DNA of 64,000 bases from Megasphaera elsdenii (lineage in GTDB: Bacteria > Bacillota > Negativicutes > Veillonellales > Megasphaeraceae). Position 1 is the stretch's first letter, and every line of letters starts with the position of its first letter. The notes under the pieces were generated by a model, which saw only the letters and a list, made by a program, of their open reading frames with translations, did not search any database and was not told the origin of the DNA. Below, one piece after another: positions 19,790 to 28,947 of the stretch. Both the position numbers and the translations under genes were made by a program. The stretch covers positions 22,415-86,414 of the forward strand of contig NZ_JAJBQV010000008.1 of NCBI RefSeq assembly GCF_020539865.1, given 5' to 3'.

Positions 19790-20479
19790 TTGGGCTTTTT
19801 CAGTGGAATAATGGATGTCCTCAGCGGTATTATGACGACATTCATGAATTACTGTTATGCATTTACCCAGAATGTAGGCTATCCGAGCTATGGCGTTGCC
19901 ATTATCATGCTCACCTTGATTATTAAATTGGTTCTGGCTCCGCTTACGGCTAAACAGATCCGTTCCATGGAAGGCATGCAGACCCTGCAGCCTAAGATTA
20001 AAGAATTACAGAAGAAATATAAGGGCAATCAGAAAAAGATGCAGGAAGAAATGACCAAACTGTACCGGGAAATGGGCGTCAACCCCTTGTCGGGATGTCT
20101 GCCGATCCTTATTCAGATGCCATTCCTCATTTCTATTTTCTATGCTCTTCGGGAATATCCCTATGACCCGGCCTTTGAAAGCTTCTTATGGCTTCCCAGC
20201 CTGGGCCAGCCGGACCCCACATATATCATGCCGGTGCTGTCGGCTGTTTCGACTTACTTCATTCAGAACCAGATGTCTGGTACGCAGGTAGCGGCTTCGG
20301 ATGCACAGGCTAAACAGCAGAAAATCATGAAGATCGTCATGCCATTGTTCATCGGCTGGATCAGCTTGAATTTCCCTAGCGGCCTGGTCATTTACTGGGT
20401 TGTTTCTAACGTATTCCAGTGGGCACAGCAGTTCCTCATGACCCACCTCAAGAAAAAAGGAGCACGATCAGAAGCATGA
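19790..20479 (+). CDS. yidC: Membrane protein insertase YidC/SpoIIIJ
   Basis: 229 aa from TTG 19790, nine bases after GGAG; another TTG at 19781 directly abuts the ribosome site. It is the short Gram-positive type of insertase, without the large periplasmic domain of proteobacterial YidC. Visible segments: SYGVAIIMLTLIIKLVLAPLTAKQ with the conserved positively charged groove residue, then LQPKIKELQKKYKGNQKKMQEEM (cytoplasmic coiled coil), GCLPILIQMPFLISIFYAL and IYWVVSNVFQWAQQF. It overlaps jag by four bases (ATGA). Confidence 0.94.
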   Translation: MGFFSGIMDVLSGIMTTFMNYCYAFTQNVGYPSYGVAIIMLTLIIKLVLAPLTAKQIRSMEGMQTLQPKIKELQKKYKGNQKKMQEEMTKLYREMGVNPLSGCLPILIQMPFLISIFYALREYPYDPAFESFLWLPSLGQPDPTYIMPVLSAVSTYFIQNQMSGTQVAASDAQAKQQKIMKIVMPLFIGWISLNFPSGLVIYWVVSNVFQWAQQFLMTHLKKKGARSEA

Positions 20480-21246
20480 GTACCATCGAAACTACAGGAA
20501 AAACGATCGAAGATGCCGTTCGTTCCGGTCTGGTCCGTCTCGGCAGAATGAAAGAAGAAGTCGACATCGAAGTCTTGGAAGAACCGAAGAGCGGTTTCTT
20601 TGGATTCGGCAGCAAGCCGGCAAAAGTGCGCATTACCGAAAAAGAAGGCGTACCGTCTGTTCCGACTCTCGAAAGCCAGCCAGCTGAAACAGAACCGGCC
20701 GCCGCTCCGTCAGCTGAACCGGTTGCCGACGCAGCTAAAGAAGTATCTCCCCAGGTGGAAACGGCTGAAGCAGAAACGGACGATGATTTTACAGCTGAAG
20801 AAGCCGCTGCCAAGGCCAAGGCTTTCCTTCAGGAAGTGCTCAAGAACATGGGCATTGACGTCGTTATCGAAAAGATGATTAAGTCCGATAAAGTCTTGCT
20901 TCACCTGCATGGCAAGAATCTGGGAATCCTTATCGGCAAGCATGGACAGACCTTGGATGCTCTCCAGTACCTGACCAACTTGACGACGAATCAAGGCGAA
21001 ACGACGCGCCATTTCATTATGCTCGATGTTGAAAATTACCGTCATCGCCGGGAAGAAACGCTGAAACAGCTGGCTATCCGTCTGGCGAACCGCGTCAAGA
21101 AGAACGGCGACCGCGTCGTCTTGGAACCGATGAACGGGTATGAACGCAAAATCATCCATGTGACTTTGCAGGACGACCCGCAAGTCCGTACGGAAAGTGA
21201 AGGCCAGGACCCGTACCGCCATGTTGTCATTTATTATCAAGAATAA
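20476..21246 (+). CDS. jag: Jag/KhpB RNA-binding protein (Jag_N-KH-R3H)
   Basis: 256 aa from ATG 20476, overlapping the yidC stop. The Jag_N domain (residues 1-~50) has TIEDAVRSGLVRLG and EEPKSGFFGFGSKPAKVRI. A low-complexity Ala/Glu/Pro linker (about 60-110) leads to a KH domain (GKNLGILIGKHGQTLDALQYL) and an R3H domain at the C-terminus (RREETLKQLAIRLANRV, ending RHVVIYYQE). The family binds RNA with KhpA and affects cell division and envelope synthesis. It is the last gene of the yidC unit before a terminator. Confidence 0.92.
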   Translation: MSTIETTGKTIEDAVRSGLVRLGRMKEEVDIEVLEEPKSGFFGFGSKPAKVRITEKEGVPSVPTLESQPAETEPAAAPSAEPVADAAKEVSPQVETAEAETDDDFTAEEAAAKAKAFLQEVLKNMGIDVVIEKMIKSDKVLLHLHGKNLGILIGKHGQTLDALQYLTNLTTNQGETTRHFIMLDVENYRHRREETLKQLAIRLANRVKKNGDRVVLEPMNGYERKIIHVTLQDDPQVRTESEGQDPYRHVVIYYQE

Positions 21247-21274
21247 TTTTTAGTTTGAAGTATGAAGTTTTCAC

Positions 21275-21306
21275 AAAGGAGCTGTCACATCGAGGCAGCT
21301 CCTTTT
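21275..21306 (+). terminator. Terminator between jag and mnmE (GCTGTC family)
   Basis: AAAGGAGCTGTC-ACATCGA-GGCAGCTCCTTTT has a stem of about 12 bp followed by four T residues. It shares its core with the other terminators of the window. mnmE starts 24 bases later, so some readthrough is likely. Confidence 0.75.
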
Positions 21307-21330
21307 AGACTATGAAAGGAGTAGTGCCAT

Positions 21331-22707
21331 ATGTACGATACGACCGATACGATTGCTGCCATTGCCACCCCGTTGGGGGAAAGCGGCATCGGCGTCATCC
21401 GTATCAGCGGCAGCCATGCCTATGAAGTCGGCGATGCCATTTTCCGCAGCCCTTCTGGAAAGCCCTTGGCTCAGCGCCGGGATCGTTCCATCCAGCATGG
21501 ACTCGTCGTCGCCGATGACGGCCGTCCTGTCGATGAAGTGCTCCTGCTCATCATGAAGGGGCCGCACTCCTATACGGCTGAAGACGTACTGGAAATCCAG
21601 TGCCACGGAGGCCGCAAGGCTTTGGAAGAAATCCTCGGCCTAGTCTTGTCCCACGGCGCCCGCATGGCTAATCCCGGAGAATTTACGCAGCGGGCCTTCG
21701 TCAATGGCCGCATCGATCTGGCTCAGGCTGAGGCCGTCATGGATGTTATCCAGGCTAAGAGCCGCCAAGGCCTGACCAGTGCCGTCAACCAGCTCGAAGG
21801 CCGTCTGTCCAAGGTCATCGGCGCTATGCGCCATGATTTGACGGACTTCATTACCCGCTTGGAAGTCACCATTGATTATCCTGAAGAAGACCTAGAAGAC
21901 ATTACCGTCCCTGACGTAGCTGGAGCTATCCGCAAACAACTGACGGCCTTGGACGATATGTTGGAGGCTTCTCATGATGGCCGCATCATCCGCGACGGCG
22001 TCATGGCTGCTATTGCCGGTACGCCAAATGCCGGCAAGTCGAGCCTGCTCAACCGCCTGCTCCAGGAAGACCGGGCCATCGTTACAGACGTGCCGGGGAC
22101 GACACGGGACGTCCTGGAAGAATGGATTTCCCTCAAAGGCGTCCCGGTATGCCTCGTCGATACGGCGGGAATCAGGGAAACAGACGATACGGTCGAGAAA
22201 ATCGGCGTCACCAAGGCCAAGGCCTATATGGATAAAGCCGATATCATCCTGGTCGTCATCGACCGTTCCCGGCCCTTGTCCGATGAAGATGTGGCCATCT
22301 TGGAAGACACAAAGGATAAGAACGTCCTGGCCATCCTCAATAAGACCGACCTGCCACCCGTCGTTACGAAAAAAGACTTGGAAGGCTATGGTCATCCCGT
22401 CCTCTCTTTGTCGGCTGATATGGGCGATGGCCTGGATGCCTTGAAAGATAAATTGTTATCCCTGGCCTTATCCCATGCCGATACGGCAGGTAGCGCACTG
22501 CTCACCAACACGCGCCACATCGAACTGGTGCGCCAGAGCCGGCAAGCCCTGCAGCGTGCCCTTGATTCCATTGAAGCGGGGATGCCCGTCGACTGTGCTG
22601 TCGTCGACCTGCGCGAAGCTTGGGAGCTTTTAGGCTCGATTACGGGGGATACCGTCCACGACGATATGGTCGAAGAAATATTCAGCCGATTCTGTTTAGG
22701 TAAATAA
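21331..22707 (+). CDS. mnmE: tRNA-5-carboxymethylaminomethyl-2-thiouridine synthesis GTPase MnmE
   Basis: 458 aa. With MnmG it modifies wobble uridine 34 of several tRNAs. The N-terminal folate-binding domain has TIAAIATPLGESGIGVIRISG and NPGEFTQRAFVNGRIDLAQAE. The inserted G domain (about 220-375) shows GTPNAGKSSLLNRLL, the G3 motif DTAGIRE and the G4 motif NKTD. It ends in the conserved FCLGK with the essential cysteine. It precedes mnmG by 12 bases. Confidence 0.96.
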   Translation: MYDTTDTIAAIATPLGESGIGVIRISGSHAYEVGDAIFRSPSGKPLAQRRDRSIQHGLVVADDGRPVDEVLLLIMKGPHSYTAEDVLEIQCHGGRKALEEILGLVLSHGARMANPGEFTQRAFVNGRIDLAQAEAVMDVIQAKSRQGLTSAVNQLEGRLSKVIGAMRHDLTDFITRLEVTIDYPEEDLEDITVPDVAGAIRKQLTALDDMLEASHDGRIIRDGVMAAIAGTPNAGKSSLLNRLLQEDRAIVTDVPGTTRDVLEEWISLKGVPVCLVDTAGIRETDDTVEKIGVTKAKAYMDKADIILVVIDRSRPLSDEDVAILEDTKDKNVLAILNKTDLPPVVTKKDLEGYGHPVLSLSADMGDGLDALKDKLLSLALSHADTAGSALLTNTRHIELVRQSRQALQRALDSIEAGMPVDCAVVDLREAWELLGSITGDTVHDDMVEEIFSRFCLGK

Positions 22708-22719
22708 AGGGGTGTAACC

Positions 22720-24609
22720 ATGTTTGTAGTCGATACATACGATGTCATCGTCATCGGTGCCGGCCATGCCGGCTGTGAAGCGGCCTTGGCCAGTGCCCGC
22801 CTGGGCGCCAAGACCCTGATGGCGACGTTGAACTTAGATAATATTGCCCTCATGCCCTGCAATCCCGCTGTCGGCGGACCGGGCAAGAGCCATCTTGTTC
22901 GGGAAATCGACGCCCTGGGTGGCGAAATGGGTATCAATACCGATAAGACCTGTCTCCAGATGCGGATGCTCAATACCGGCAAGGGACCGGCCGTCTATTC
23001 GCTTCGGGCCCAATCCGATAAGAAGATGTACCAGCTGGCCATGACCAAGACCTTGGAAAATCAGGAAAACCTCGATGTCAAACAGCTCATGATTACGGAC
23101 CTTTTCGTCGAAGACGGTGCCGTTACCGGTGTCCGGACGGAATTGGATGAAGTCTATAAAGCCAAGTGCGTTATTCTGGCAACAGGGACCTATCTCAAAG
23201 GGAAAATCATCATCGGCACCTGTACCTATTCTGGCGGTCCTATCGGCCAGCGTTCAGCTGAAGACCTGTCGGGTTCGCTCCTTAAGGCAGGCCTCAAGCT
23301 CATGCGCTTCAAGACAGGGACGCCAGCCCGCGTCGACCGCCGTACTTTACGGACTGATGAAATGGCCAAGCAGGAAGGCGATAAAGACGGTCATGCTTTT
23401 TCCTTCCTATCGGAACGGAAAGACCGCAATAAAGAATGTTGCTGGCTGACTTTCACCAATGAAGAAACGCATAAGATTATCCGCGATAATCTCGACCGGG
23501 CGCCGATGTGTAACGGTATCATCACCGGCATCGGCCCGCGTTACTGCCCGTCCATTGAATCGAAAATCGTCCGCTTTGCCGATAAGAAGCGTCATCAGCT
23601 GTTCATCGAACCGGAAGGCGAATCGACAGAAGAAATGTATGTCCAGGGCATGAGCACCAGTATGCCTGCTGACGTCCAGTATGCCTTTCTGCGCACCATT
23701 CCGGGCTTAGAAGATGTCAAGATCATGCGTCCAGGCTATGCCATCGAATACGATTGCCTGGACCCGACACAGCTCACGCCGTGGTTGGAAACGAAAAAGA
23801 TTTCCGGCCTCTTTTCAGCTGGCCAGGCCAATGGCACTAGCGGTTACGAAGAAGCGGCTGCTCAGGGACTCATGGCTGGTATCAACGCGGCCTTGAAGGT
23901 TCAAGGAAAAGAACCGTTCATCCTGACCCGTTCTGAAGCCTATATCGGCGTCCTCATCGACGACCTGGTCACCAAGGGGACGAATGAACCGTACCGAATC
24001 ATGACCAGCCGCAGCGAATACCGTCTCATCCTGCGCCAGGACAATGCTGACCTGCGCCTGACCCAGAAAGGCTATGACCTGGGCTTGGTCACACAAGAAC
24101 GGTATGACCGCTTTACGGCTAAAAAAGCCGCTATCGAACAGGGCATTGCCGCTTTGAAAGATATTTCTGTCACGCCGTCTAAGGCAAATCTGGAAAAATT
24201 GGAACGCCTGGGTACGGCACCCATCCATACGGCCATCACGGCCTATGACCTCCTGCGCCGCAACGATGTCGATTATGAAGTCTTGCGAACGGTCTTTGAC
24301 CTGCCGGAACTGGCTGCCGACGTAGAAGAAGAAATCGAAATCATGATTAAGTACGAAGGCTATATCAGCCGCCAGATGGAACAAGTCGAAAAGATGAACC
24401 GTCTGGAACAGAAGAAGATGCCTGCTGACATCGTTTATGCTGATATCGATACCTTGTCGGCTGAAGCCCGGCAGAAACTCGATGAAATCCGCCCCTTGTC
24501 CCTGGGCCAGGCCAGTCGTATTTCCGGTGTTTCGCCAGCGGATATTACGGCCTTGCTCATCGTACTGGAACAACACAGCCGGGAGGAAAAGCATCATGTT
24601 TCGCAGTGA
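22720..24609 (+). CDS. mnmG: tRNA uridine-5-carboxymethylaminomethyl modification enzyme MnmG
   Basis: 629 aa, the full-length form. It is the FAD- and NADH-binding partner of MnmE. The dinucleotide motif [21 protein letters not shown] is at the N-terminus. Family signatures include [23 protein letters not shown] and [20 protein letters not shown]. The C-terminal helical domain (about 550-629) binds MnmE and tRNA. Its last 14 bases overlap the start of rsmG. Confidence 0.96.
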   Translation: MFVVDTYDVIVIGAGHAGCEAALASARLGAKTLMATLNLDNIALMPCNPAVGGPGKSHLVREIDALGGEMGINTDKTCLQMRMLNTGKGPAVYSLRAQSDKKMYQLAMTKTLENQENLDVKQLMITDLFVEDGAVTGVRTELDEVYKAKCVILATGTYLKGKIIIGTCTYSGGPIGQRSAEDLSGSLLKAGLKLMRFKTGTPARVDRRTLRTDEMAKQEGDKDGHAFSFLSERKDRNKECCWLTFTNEETHKIIRDNLDRAPMCNGIITGIGPRYCPSIESKIVRFADKKRHQLFIEPEGESTEEMYVQGMSTSMPADVQYAFLRTIPGLEDVKIMRPGYAIEYDCLDPTQLTPWLETKKISGLFSAGQANGTSGYEEAAAQGLMAGINAALKVQGKEPFILTRSEAYIGVLIDDLVTKGTNEPYRIMTSRSEYRLILRQDNADLRLTQKGYDLGLVTQERYDRFTAKKAAIEQGIAALKDISVTPSKANLEKLERLGTAPIHTAITAYDLLRRNDVDYEVLRTVFDLPELAADVEEEIEIMIKYEGYISRQMEQVEKMNRLEQKKMPADIVYADIDTLSAEARQKLDEIRPLSLGQASRISGVSPADITALLIVLEQHSREEKHHVSQ

Positions 24610-25306
24610 ATTAGAACAGGCCCTGAAGGCCATGGACCTTACTGTGACAGACGGGCAGCTTTCCCAGTTCTGCACTTTTCATGAAAAACTCGTAGAAACG
24701 AACAAAGTCATGAACCTGACGGCCATTACCGATCCGAAAGGCGTCGCCATCAAGCATATGGCTGACAGCCTGTCCTGTTATGATCCGGCATATTTTAAAG
24801 ATGATGCGGCTGTCCTCGACTTGGGGACCGGGGCTGGCTTCCCCGGTCTGCCCCTGCTCATCTACCGGCCGGATCTGCACGTGACTTTCTTTGATTCCCT
24901 GCAAAAGCGTCTGACCTTCTTGGAAAACACGGTCCGTGATTTAGGACTGACAGCGTCGTTCCTTCACGGCAGGGCGGAAGAAATGGCCCATAAGCCGGAA
25001 TACCGCAGTGCTTTCGATATTGTCACCAGCCGGGCTGTCGCCCGCCTGAATATCCTGGCCGAATGGGCCTTGCCTTACGTGAAGACGGGAGGCTATTTCA
25101 TTTCCCTCAAAGGGGCCCAGTATGAAGAAGAACTGGCAGAAGGCGAAAAAGCCTTGCAGATCCTGGGTGGGAAAGTTGCCGAAGTCCGGCCGGTCCGCCT
25201 GCCGGGACTCGATGACGTCCGCGCTGTCCTCTACATCGAGAAAGTGAAAGAAAGTCCCAAGAAGTATCCCCGCAAGCCCAAGATGGCTGCGAAAAATCCC
25301 TTATAG
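24596..25306 (+). CDS. rsmG: 16S rRNA m7G527 methyltransferase RsmG
   Basis: 236 aa from ATG 24596 with GGGAGG upstream; a longer frame from 24437 lies inside mnmG. It methylates G527 of 16S rRNA using S-adenosylmethionine. The SAM motif is [17 protein letters not shown], preceded by [43 protein letters not shown] marks the catalytic region. It closes the conserved mnmE-mnmG-rsmG cluster. The parA/parB genes often found next in Firmicutes are not here; a parB-like gene lies at 51 kb. Confidence 0.95.
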   Translation: MFRSELEQALKAMDLTVTDGQLSQFCTFHEKLVETNKVMNLTAITDPKGVAIKHMADSLSCYDPAYFKDDAAVLDLGTGAGFPGLPLLIYRPDLHVTFFDSLQKRLTFLENTVRDLGLTASFLHGRAEEMAHKPEYRSAFDIVTSRAVARLNILAEWALPYVKTGGYFISLKGAQYEEELAEGEKALQILGGKVAEVRPVRLPGLDDVRAVLYIEKVKESPKKYPRKPKMAAKNPL

Positions 25307-25323
25307 AGAAAGAAGTGTACACT

Positions 25324-26385
25324 ATGTCTTTGAAAAAAATCTTCTGTCTGGCCGCAGCTGCCTGCCTGACTGTATCGGCGGCTGTCTTTGCCGATACGCC
25401 GCAGCCGCCTGAAATCAGTGCTCATGCTGCCTATGTCATGGATGCCGATACCGGTGACACACTCTATACGAAAAATGCCGATGACCGGGCTTATCCTGGC
25501 AGTACGACGAAAATCATGACGGGTATCCTCGGCGTTGAATTAGGCAAGGCCCAGGGGAAAATGGACCAGCCCCTTAACATCACTAGCGACGTCTACAACA
25601 TCGAAAGCGATGCGTCTGTTCTGGGCATCGATCCCGGAGACCAGATCACCTTGCGCCATGCCCTGACAGGCATGATGACGGTATCCGGCTGTGATGCGGC
25701 CATTGCTGTGGCAAAAACGGTTACGCCGACTCAGACCGATTTCGTCGCCAAGATGAATGAAAAGGCTGCCGCTTTGGGCTGCACGAATACCCATTTTGCC
25801 AATCCCCATGGCTTGCCGGACAGTAATCACTACTCGACAGCCCGCGATATGGCCGTCATCGCGGCATATGGCATGAAAATGCCGGAATTCCGCGACATGG
25901 TCAGCCATAGTGAGTACGACATGCCCTATATTAATGGCGGGTCCAAGCACTGCACGACGACGAATTATTTCCTAACCAGCGGTTTCCCTGGTGCCAATGG
26001 TATCAAGACCGGCACGACTAATGCCGGCGGCCCTTGCCTGGTTGCATCGGCTACGCAGAATGGCCGGACCGTTATCGCAGCTATCATGAATTCGGACGAC
26101 CGTTTCGGTGATGCCCAGAAATTGATGACTTATGGCTTTTCCGTATTGAAACCGGTCGAACCGGCAGAAAATGTCTATATCCTGCGCCAGGCACCGGCAG
26201 GACAGACCTTGTCGGATATCAAGGAAAAGCAGGCCCAGGCTGCTGAATTGGCATCACAGCAGAAGCAGGAAACAGCCACGGCTGCAGCTTCTACAGTTGG
26301 GGCCAAAGCATCTGCTAAAACGGCTGCCAAAGCCGATACGGCTAAAGCCAGCCAGCCGTACGTTCCCTTTTCGCCGGCTGCTTAA
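25324..26385 (+). CDS. D-alanyl-D-alanine carboxypeptidase (S11, DacF/PBP5-like)
   Basis: 353 aa from ATG 25324. A signal peptide (MSLKKIFCLAAAACLTVSAAVFA) exports it. It trims the terminal D-Ala of peptidoglycan stem peptides. The nucleophile motif S60TTK63 and the K228TG motif are intact. The middle motif reads S121GC (VSGCDAAIAVA) instead of the usual SxN, a variant known from the Streptomyces K15 D,D-transpeptidase. After about residue 300 the chain is an Ala/Gln/Lys-rich low-complexity tail. No membrane anchor is obvious at the end. It lies 17 bases after rsmG. Confidence 0.85.
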   Translation: MSLKKIFCLAAAACLTVSAAVFADTPQPPEISAHAAYVMDADTGDTLYTKNADDRAYPGSTTKIMTGILGVELGKAQGKMDQPLNITSDVYNIESDASVLGIDPGDQITLRHALTGMMTVSGCDAAIAVAKTVTPTQTDFVAKMNEKAAALGCTNTHFANPHGLPDSNHYSTARDMAVIAAYGMKMPEFRDMVSHSEYDMPYINGGSKHCTTTNYFLTSGFPGANGIKTGTTNAGGPCLVASATQNGRTVIAAIMNSDDRFGDAQKLMTYGFSVLKPVEPAENVYILRQAPAGQTLSDIKEKQAQAAELASQQKQETATAAASTVGAKASAKTAAKADTAKASQPYVPFSPAA

Positions 26386-26393
26386 AAAAGATA

Positions 26394-26422
26394 TTGAAAA
26401 TTGCCGTCCCTGTCCGTATAAT
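26394..26422 (+). promoter_or_regulatory. Sigma-70 promoter of the OFA-type transporter gene
   Basis: TTGAAA (26394-26399), a 17-base spacer and TATAAT (26417-26422) lie just after the carboxypeptidase stop. The resulting leader would be about 130 bases long. Confidence 0.7.
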
Positions 26423-26427
26423 TTCAA

Positions 26428-26538
26428 GTGGAGTAACCACGTGAACTGTACGGAGCTTTTCATGCCGACTGTCTGGGCAAGAGTATGCTACATATTCTTG
26501 AGCCAGGCGGCCGGTATTTTTTTTCGCCAGCCTGGCTC
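26428..26538 (+). promoter_or_regulatory. Structured 5' leader of the OFA-type transporter gene
   Basis: Four hairpins can be drawn: GTGG/CCAC (26428-26440), TGCC/GGGCA (about 26463-26479), AAGAGTATG/CATATTCTT (about 26479-26499) and GAGCCAGGC/GCCTGGCTC (26500-26508 with 26530-26538), whose loop contains eight T residues. The ribosome site (CAAGGAG) follows directly. It resembles a regulated leader but matches no riboswitch class I recognise. Confidence 0.4.
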
Positions 26539-26558
26539 CTCACAAGGAGTGTTGTCTA

Positions 26559-27790
26559 ATGAAACGAAATCGCTGGCTCATCGCCCTGTCTGCCATGGGG
26601 CTCCACCTCTGCATTGGCAGTGTTTATGCTTGGAGCGTCCTTACGAAGCCCATTATGGAATCTATGGGATTTACCCTCAAAGAAACGACGTGGACCTTTT
26701 CCCTGGCCATCCTCTTCCTCGGCCTGTCAGCCGGCTTCCTGGGCAGTTTTGTCCCCCAAATCGGTCCTCGCAAGTCCGGTCTCTTATCCATGATCTGCTT
26801 CGTTACGGCTATGTTCGGTACGGCAGCGGCGCTCTATGTACACAGCCTGCCCATGCTCTACGCCTTCTATGGCGTCATCGGCGGTGTCGGTCTGGGAACT
26901 ATATCACGCCGGTATCGACACTGGTCAAATGGTTCCCGGAAAACCGGGGCTTCGCTACGGGCCTGGCTATTATGGGCTTTGGTTTTGCCAGCCTCATCGC
27001 CGGTCCGGCTATGCAGCTCTTGGTCCAGCACTTTGGCTTAGTGGCTAACTTCATCATCCTCGGTTGCGTCTATCTGGTTGTCATGACGGCGTCGTCGCTC
27101 TACTTGGCTCCGCCGGCAGTAGGGGACGTTCCAGCCAAGGCTGAAAAAGAAGCATCTGTCGAATACGCCGACGCCCAGCCTCAGTTCACTGTCCGCCAGG
27201 CTATGAAGACTTGGCAGTTCTATGCTATTTGGTGGCTCTTCTTTACCAATATTACTTGTGGTATCGCCCTTCTGTCCGTCGCATCTCCTATGGCACAGGA
27301 TGTCGTCGGCATGTCGCCTATGGCGGCCGCTTCGATGGTCGGCTTCATCGGTCTCATGAACGGCGCTGGCCGTATTGCTTGGGCGACTATATCCGACTAC
27401 CTTGGCCGCTCGGCTACTTATGTCCTCTTCTTTATCATTGAAATCCTGGCCTTCTGGCAGCTGGCCGGCGTTACGGGTGCCTTCAGTTTCCAGGTCCTGG
27501 TCCTTCTCATCATTTCCTGCTATGGCGGCGGCTTCTCGTGTATGCCGGCCTATCTCAGCGACCTCTTCGGTACGAAATACCTCAGTGCCATCCACGGCCG
27601 CATCCTTACGGCTTGGGGCGCTGCCGGCGTCGCCGGTCCCTTGGTCCTGTCGCTCATTAAAGAAAATACCAATAGTTATACCGTTACTTTGTACTTCTTT
27701 GTCGGCGCCTTTACTGTTGCCCTGGCCTTGATGCTCTTCCTTAAATACCGCACCCGTCATGGCATCGCCTGTGTCGCAGAAGCACGGTGA
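26559..27790 (+). pseudogene. OFA (oxalate/formate antiporter-like) MFS transporter, frameshifted
   Basis: Two frames together make one MFS protein of about 410 aa. The first, from ATG 26559, begins MKRNRWLIALSAMGLHLC and reads IGSVYAWSVLTKPIMESMGF, then breaks after YGVIGGVGLG. The homologous continuation YITPVSTLVKWFPENRGF runs in another frame from TAT 26900 to the stop at 27790. Only two bases (AC, 26898-26899) stand where a codon is expected, so one base is missing. The break is not in a homopolymer, so phase variation is unlikely. The rest is intact, which suggests a recent mutation or a sequencing error. OFA-type proteins such as YhjX carry monocarboxylates; the substrate here is unknown. 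Confidence 0.8.
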
Positions 27791-27814
27791 TGATTATCGT
27801 TCATCATCAAACTT

Positions 27815-27847
27815 AAAAAGCTGTCGCTCATGCGGCAGCTTTTTTTT
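27815..27847 (+). terminator. Terminator after the OFA-type transporter (GCTGTC family)
   Basis: AAAAAGCTGTCGC-TCA-TGCGGCAGCTTTTTTTT gives an 11-12 bp stem with a short loop and eight T residues. Confidence 0.85.
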
Positions 27848-28080
27848 CGATGAACGACGAACGTATTGCCATAGGCGATGATTCACACAGCCCGCGACCG
27901 GCGTTCTTTTTGGACTCAAATGCGGTATGGTTTTGCGACCGGCGGCCTGCGAAATGCGACCTGCAAATCGCGAATAGTGATTTCGACAAGCCGTATTTCG
28001 CGGGATTCCCACAACAGACCGTCCTTTGGGATGACCCTTACATATGTGAACAAAATCACTTAATGAGCTGGACGCATAGG
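27848..28080. other. Gene-free stretch before the fructose operon
   Basis: I see no credible gene here; short frames have no ribosome site or recognisable product. It contains words such as CGATGAACGACGAAC that recur near 53520-53600, and a GCGACCGGCGGCCTGCGAAATGCG segment rich in GCGAC. It is probably decayed intergenic repeat DNA. Confidence 0.5.
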
Positions 28081-28152
28081 TGAATGAAAATGATTGCTTT
28101 TTGATTATAATGAATGAATTTGATTGAAAGTGATTGAATATAACGGTATAAT
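28081..28152 (+). promoter_or_regulatory. fru operon promoter with a 10-bp phased operator array
   Basis: The promoter is TTGAAA (28124-28129), a 17-base spacer and TATAAT (28147-28152). Copies of TGAATGAA or TGATTGAA begin at 28081, 28091 (TGATTGCT), 28102 (TGATTATA), 28111, 28121 and 28131, i.e. almost exactly every ten bases, and cover the -35. This fits cooperative binding of the adjacent DeoR-type FruR on one DNA face. Confidence 0.7.
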
Positions 28153-28185
28153 GAGGCCAAAGGAGGATAAAAGGGAAGTGATACG

Positions 28186-28947
28186 ATGTTGACCGAAGAA
28201 AGACATGAAAAAATCATGCGTCTTGTCAATACGAGTGGGGCCGTTTCTGTCCAGGACTTAGTAAGTTTTCTGAACATTTCCGAATCGACAGTCCGCCGGG
28301 ATTTACTCACGCTGGATCGGGAAGGCCGTCTGCGCCGTGTCCATGGCGGCGCTACGACGCTGCGCGATGATTCTTCATATGAAGCGGATATGGAAAACCT
28401 GCAGGACAAGTATTCCATTCATATGAGCGATAAGCGCCGCATTGCTCAATATGCGGCCAGCTTGATCAAGAAAGATGATTTTGTTTATCTCGACGCCGGT
28501 TCGACGACGGAACAGATGGCAGATTTCTTGGCTGGTTCTGAAGCGACCTTTGTGACGAACAGCATCCCGCTGGCTCAGAAATTAGGGCGCAGCGGCAGCC
28601 GCATCTATATCCTGCCCGGACGGATCAAAGGCGATACGGAAGCCATTGTCGGCAGCGAAATGCGGGATATGATCAGCCGCTATCATTTCACTAAGGGTTT
28701 CTTTGGAGCCAATGGGATTGCTCCCCATTCTGGCTGTACAACGCCTGATGATGAAGAAGCTGTCTGTAAGCGCGCTGCTGTAGGCCAGTGCCTGGACCGC
28801 TTCGTCCTGGCCGATTCCAGTAAATTCGGTTTATCTTCACACATTACATTTGCAGACTTATCAATGGTTACGCTGATTACGGCTAAAGATGAAGAACACG
28901 TCGATTACCGGCCTTATCAGCAGATTACGGAGGTGCATATCCTGTGA
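28186..28947 (+). CDS. fruR: DeoR-family repressor of the fructose operon
   Basis: 253 aa. The N-terminal HTH is of DeoR type (MLTEERHEKIMRLVNTSGAV, then SVQDLVSFLNISESTVRRDL and RLRRVHGGAT). The C-terminal sugar-phosphate sensor has DDFVYLDAGSTTEQMADFL and the family's FFGANGI...GCTTPDDEEAVCKRA. It is expected to be released from DNA by fructose 1-phosphate. It is the first gene of the operon and its stop overlaps the fruK start (GTGA), so it controls its own synthesis. Confidence 0.88.
   Translation: MLTEERHEKIMRLVNTSGAVSVQDLVSFLNISESTVRRDLLTLDREGRLRRVHGGATTLRDDSSYEADMENLQDKYSIHMSDKRRIAQYAASLIKKDDFVYLDAGSTTEQMADFLAGSEATFVTNSIPLAQKLGRSGSRIYILPGRIKGDTEAIVGSEMRDMISRYHFTKGFFGANGIAPHSGCTTPDDEEAVCKRAAVGQCLDRFVLADSSKFGLSSHITFADLSMVTLITAKDEEHVDYRPYQQITEVHIL

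Noticed and set aside
26171..26898. Upstream part of the long frame running into the transporter's second half
   Set aside because: It lies inside the carboxypeptidase gene and promoter region and encodes Arg/Pro-rich nonsense until the frameshift point; only the part after 26900 is transporter sequence.
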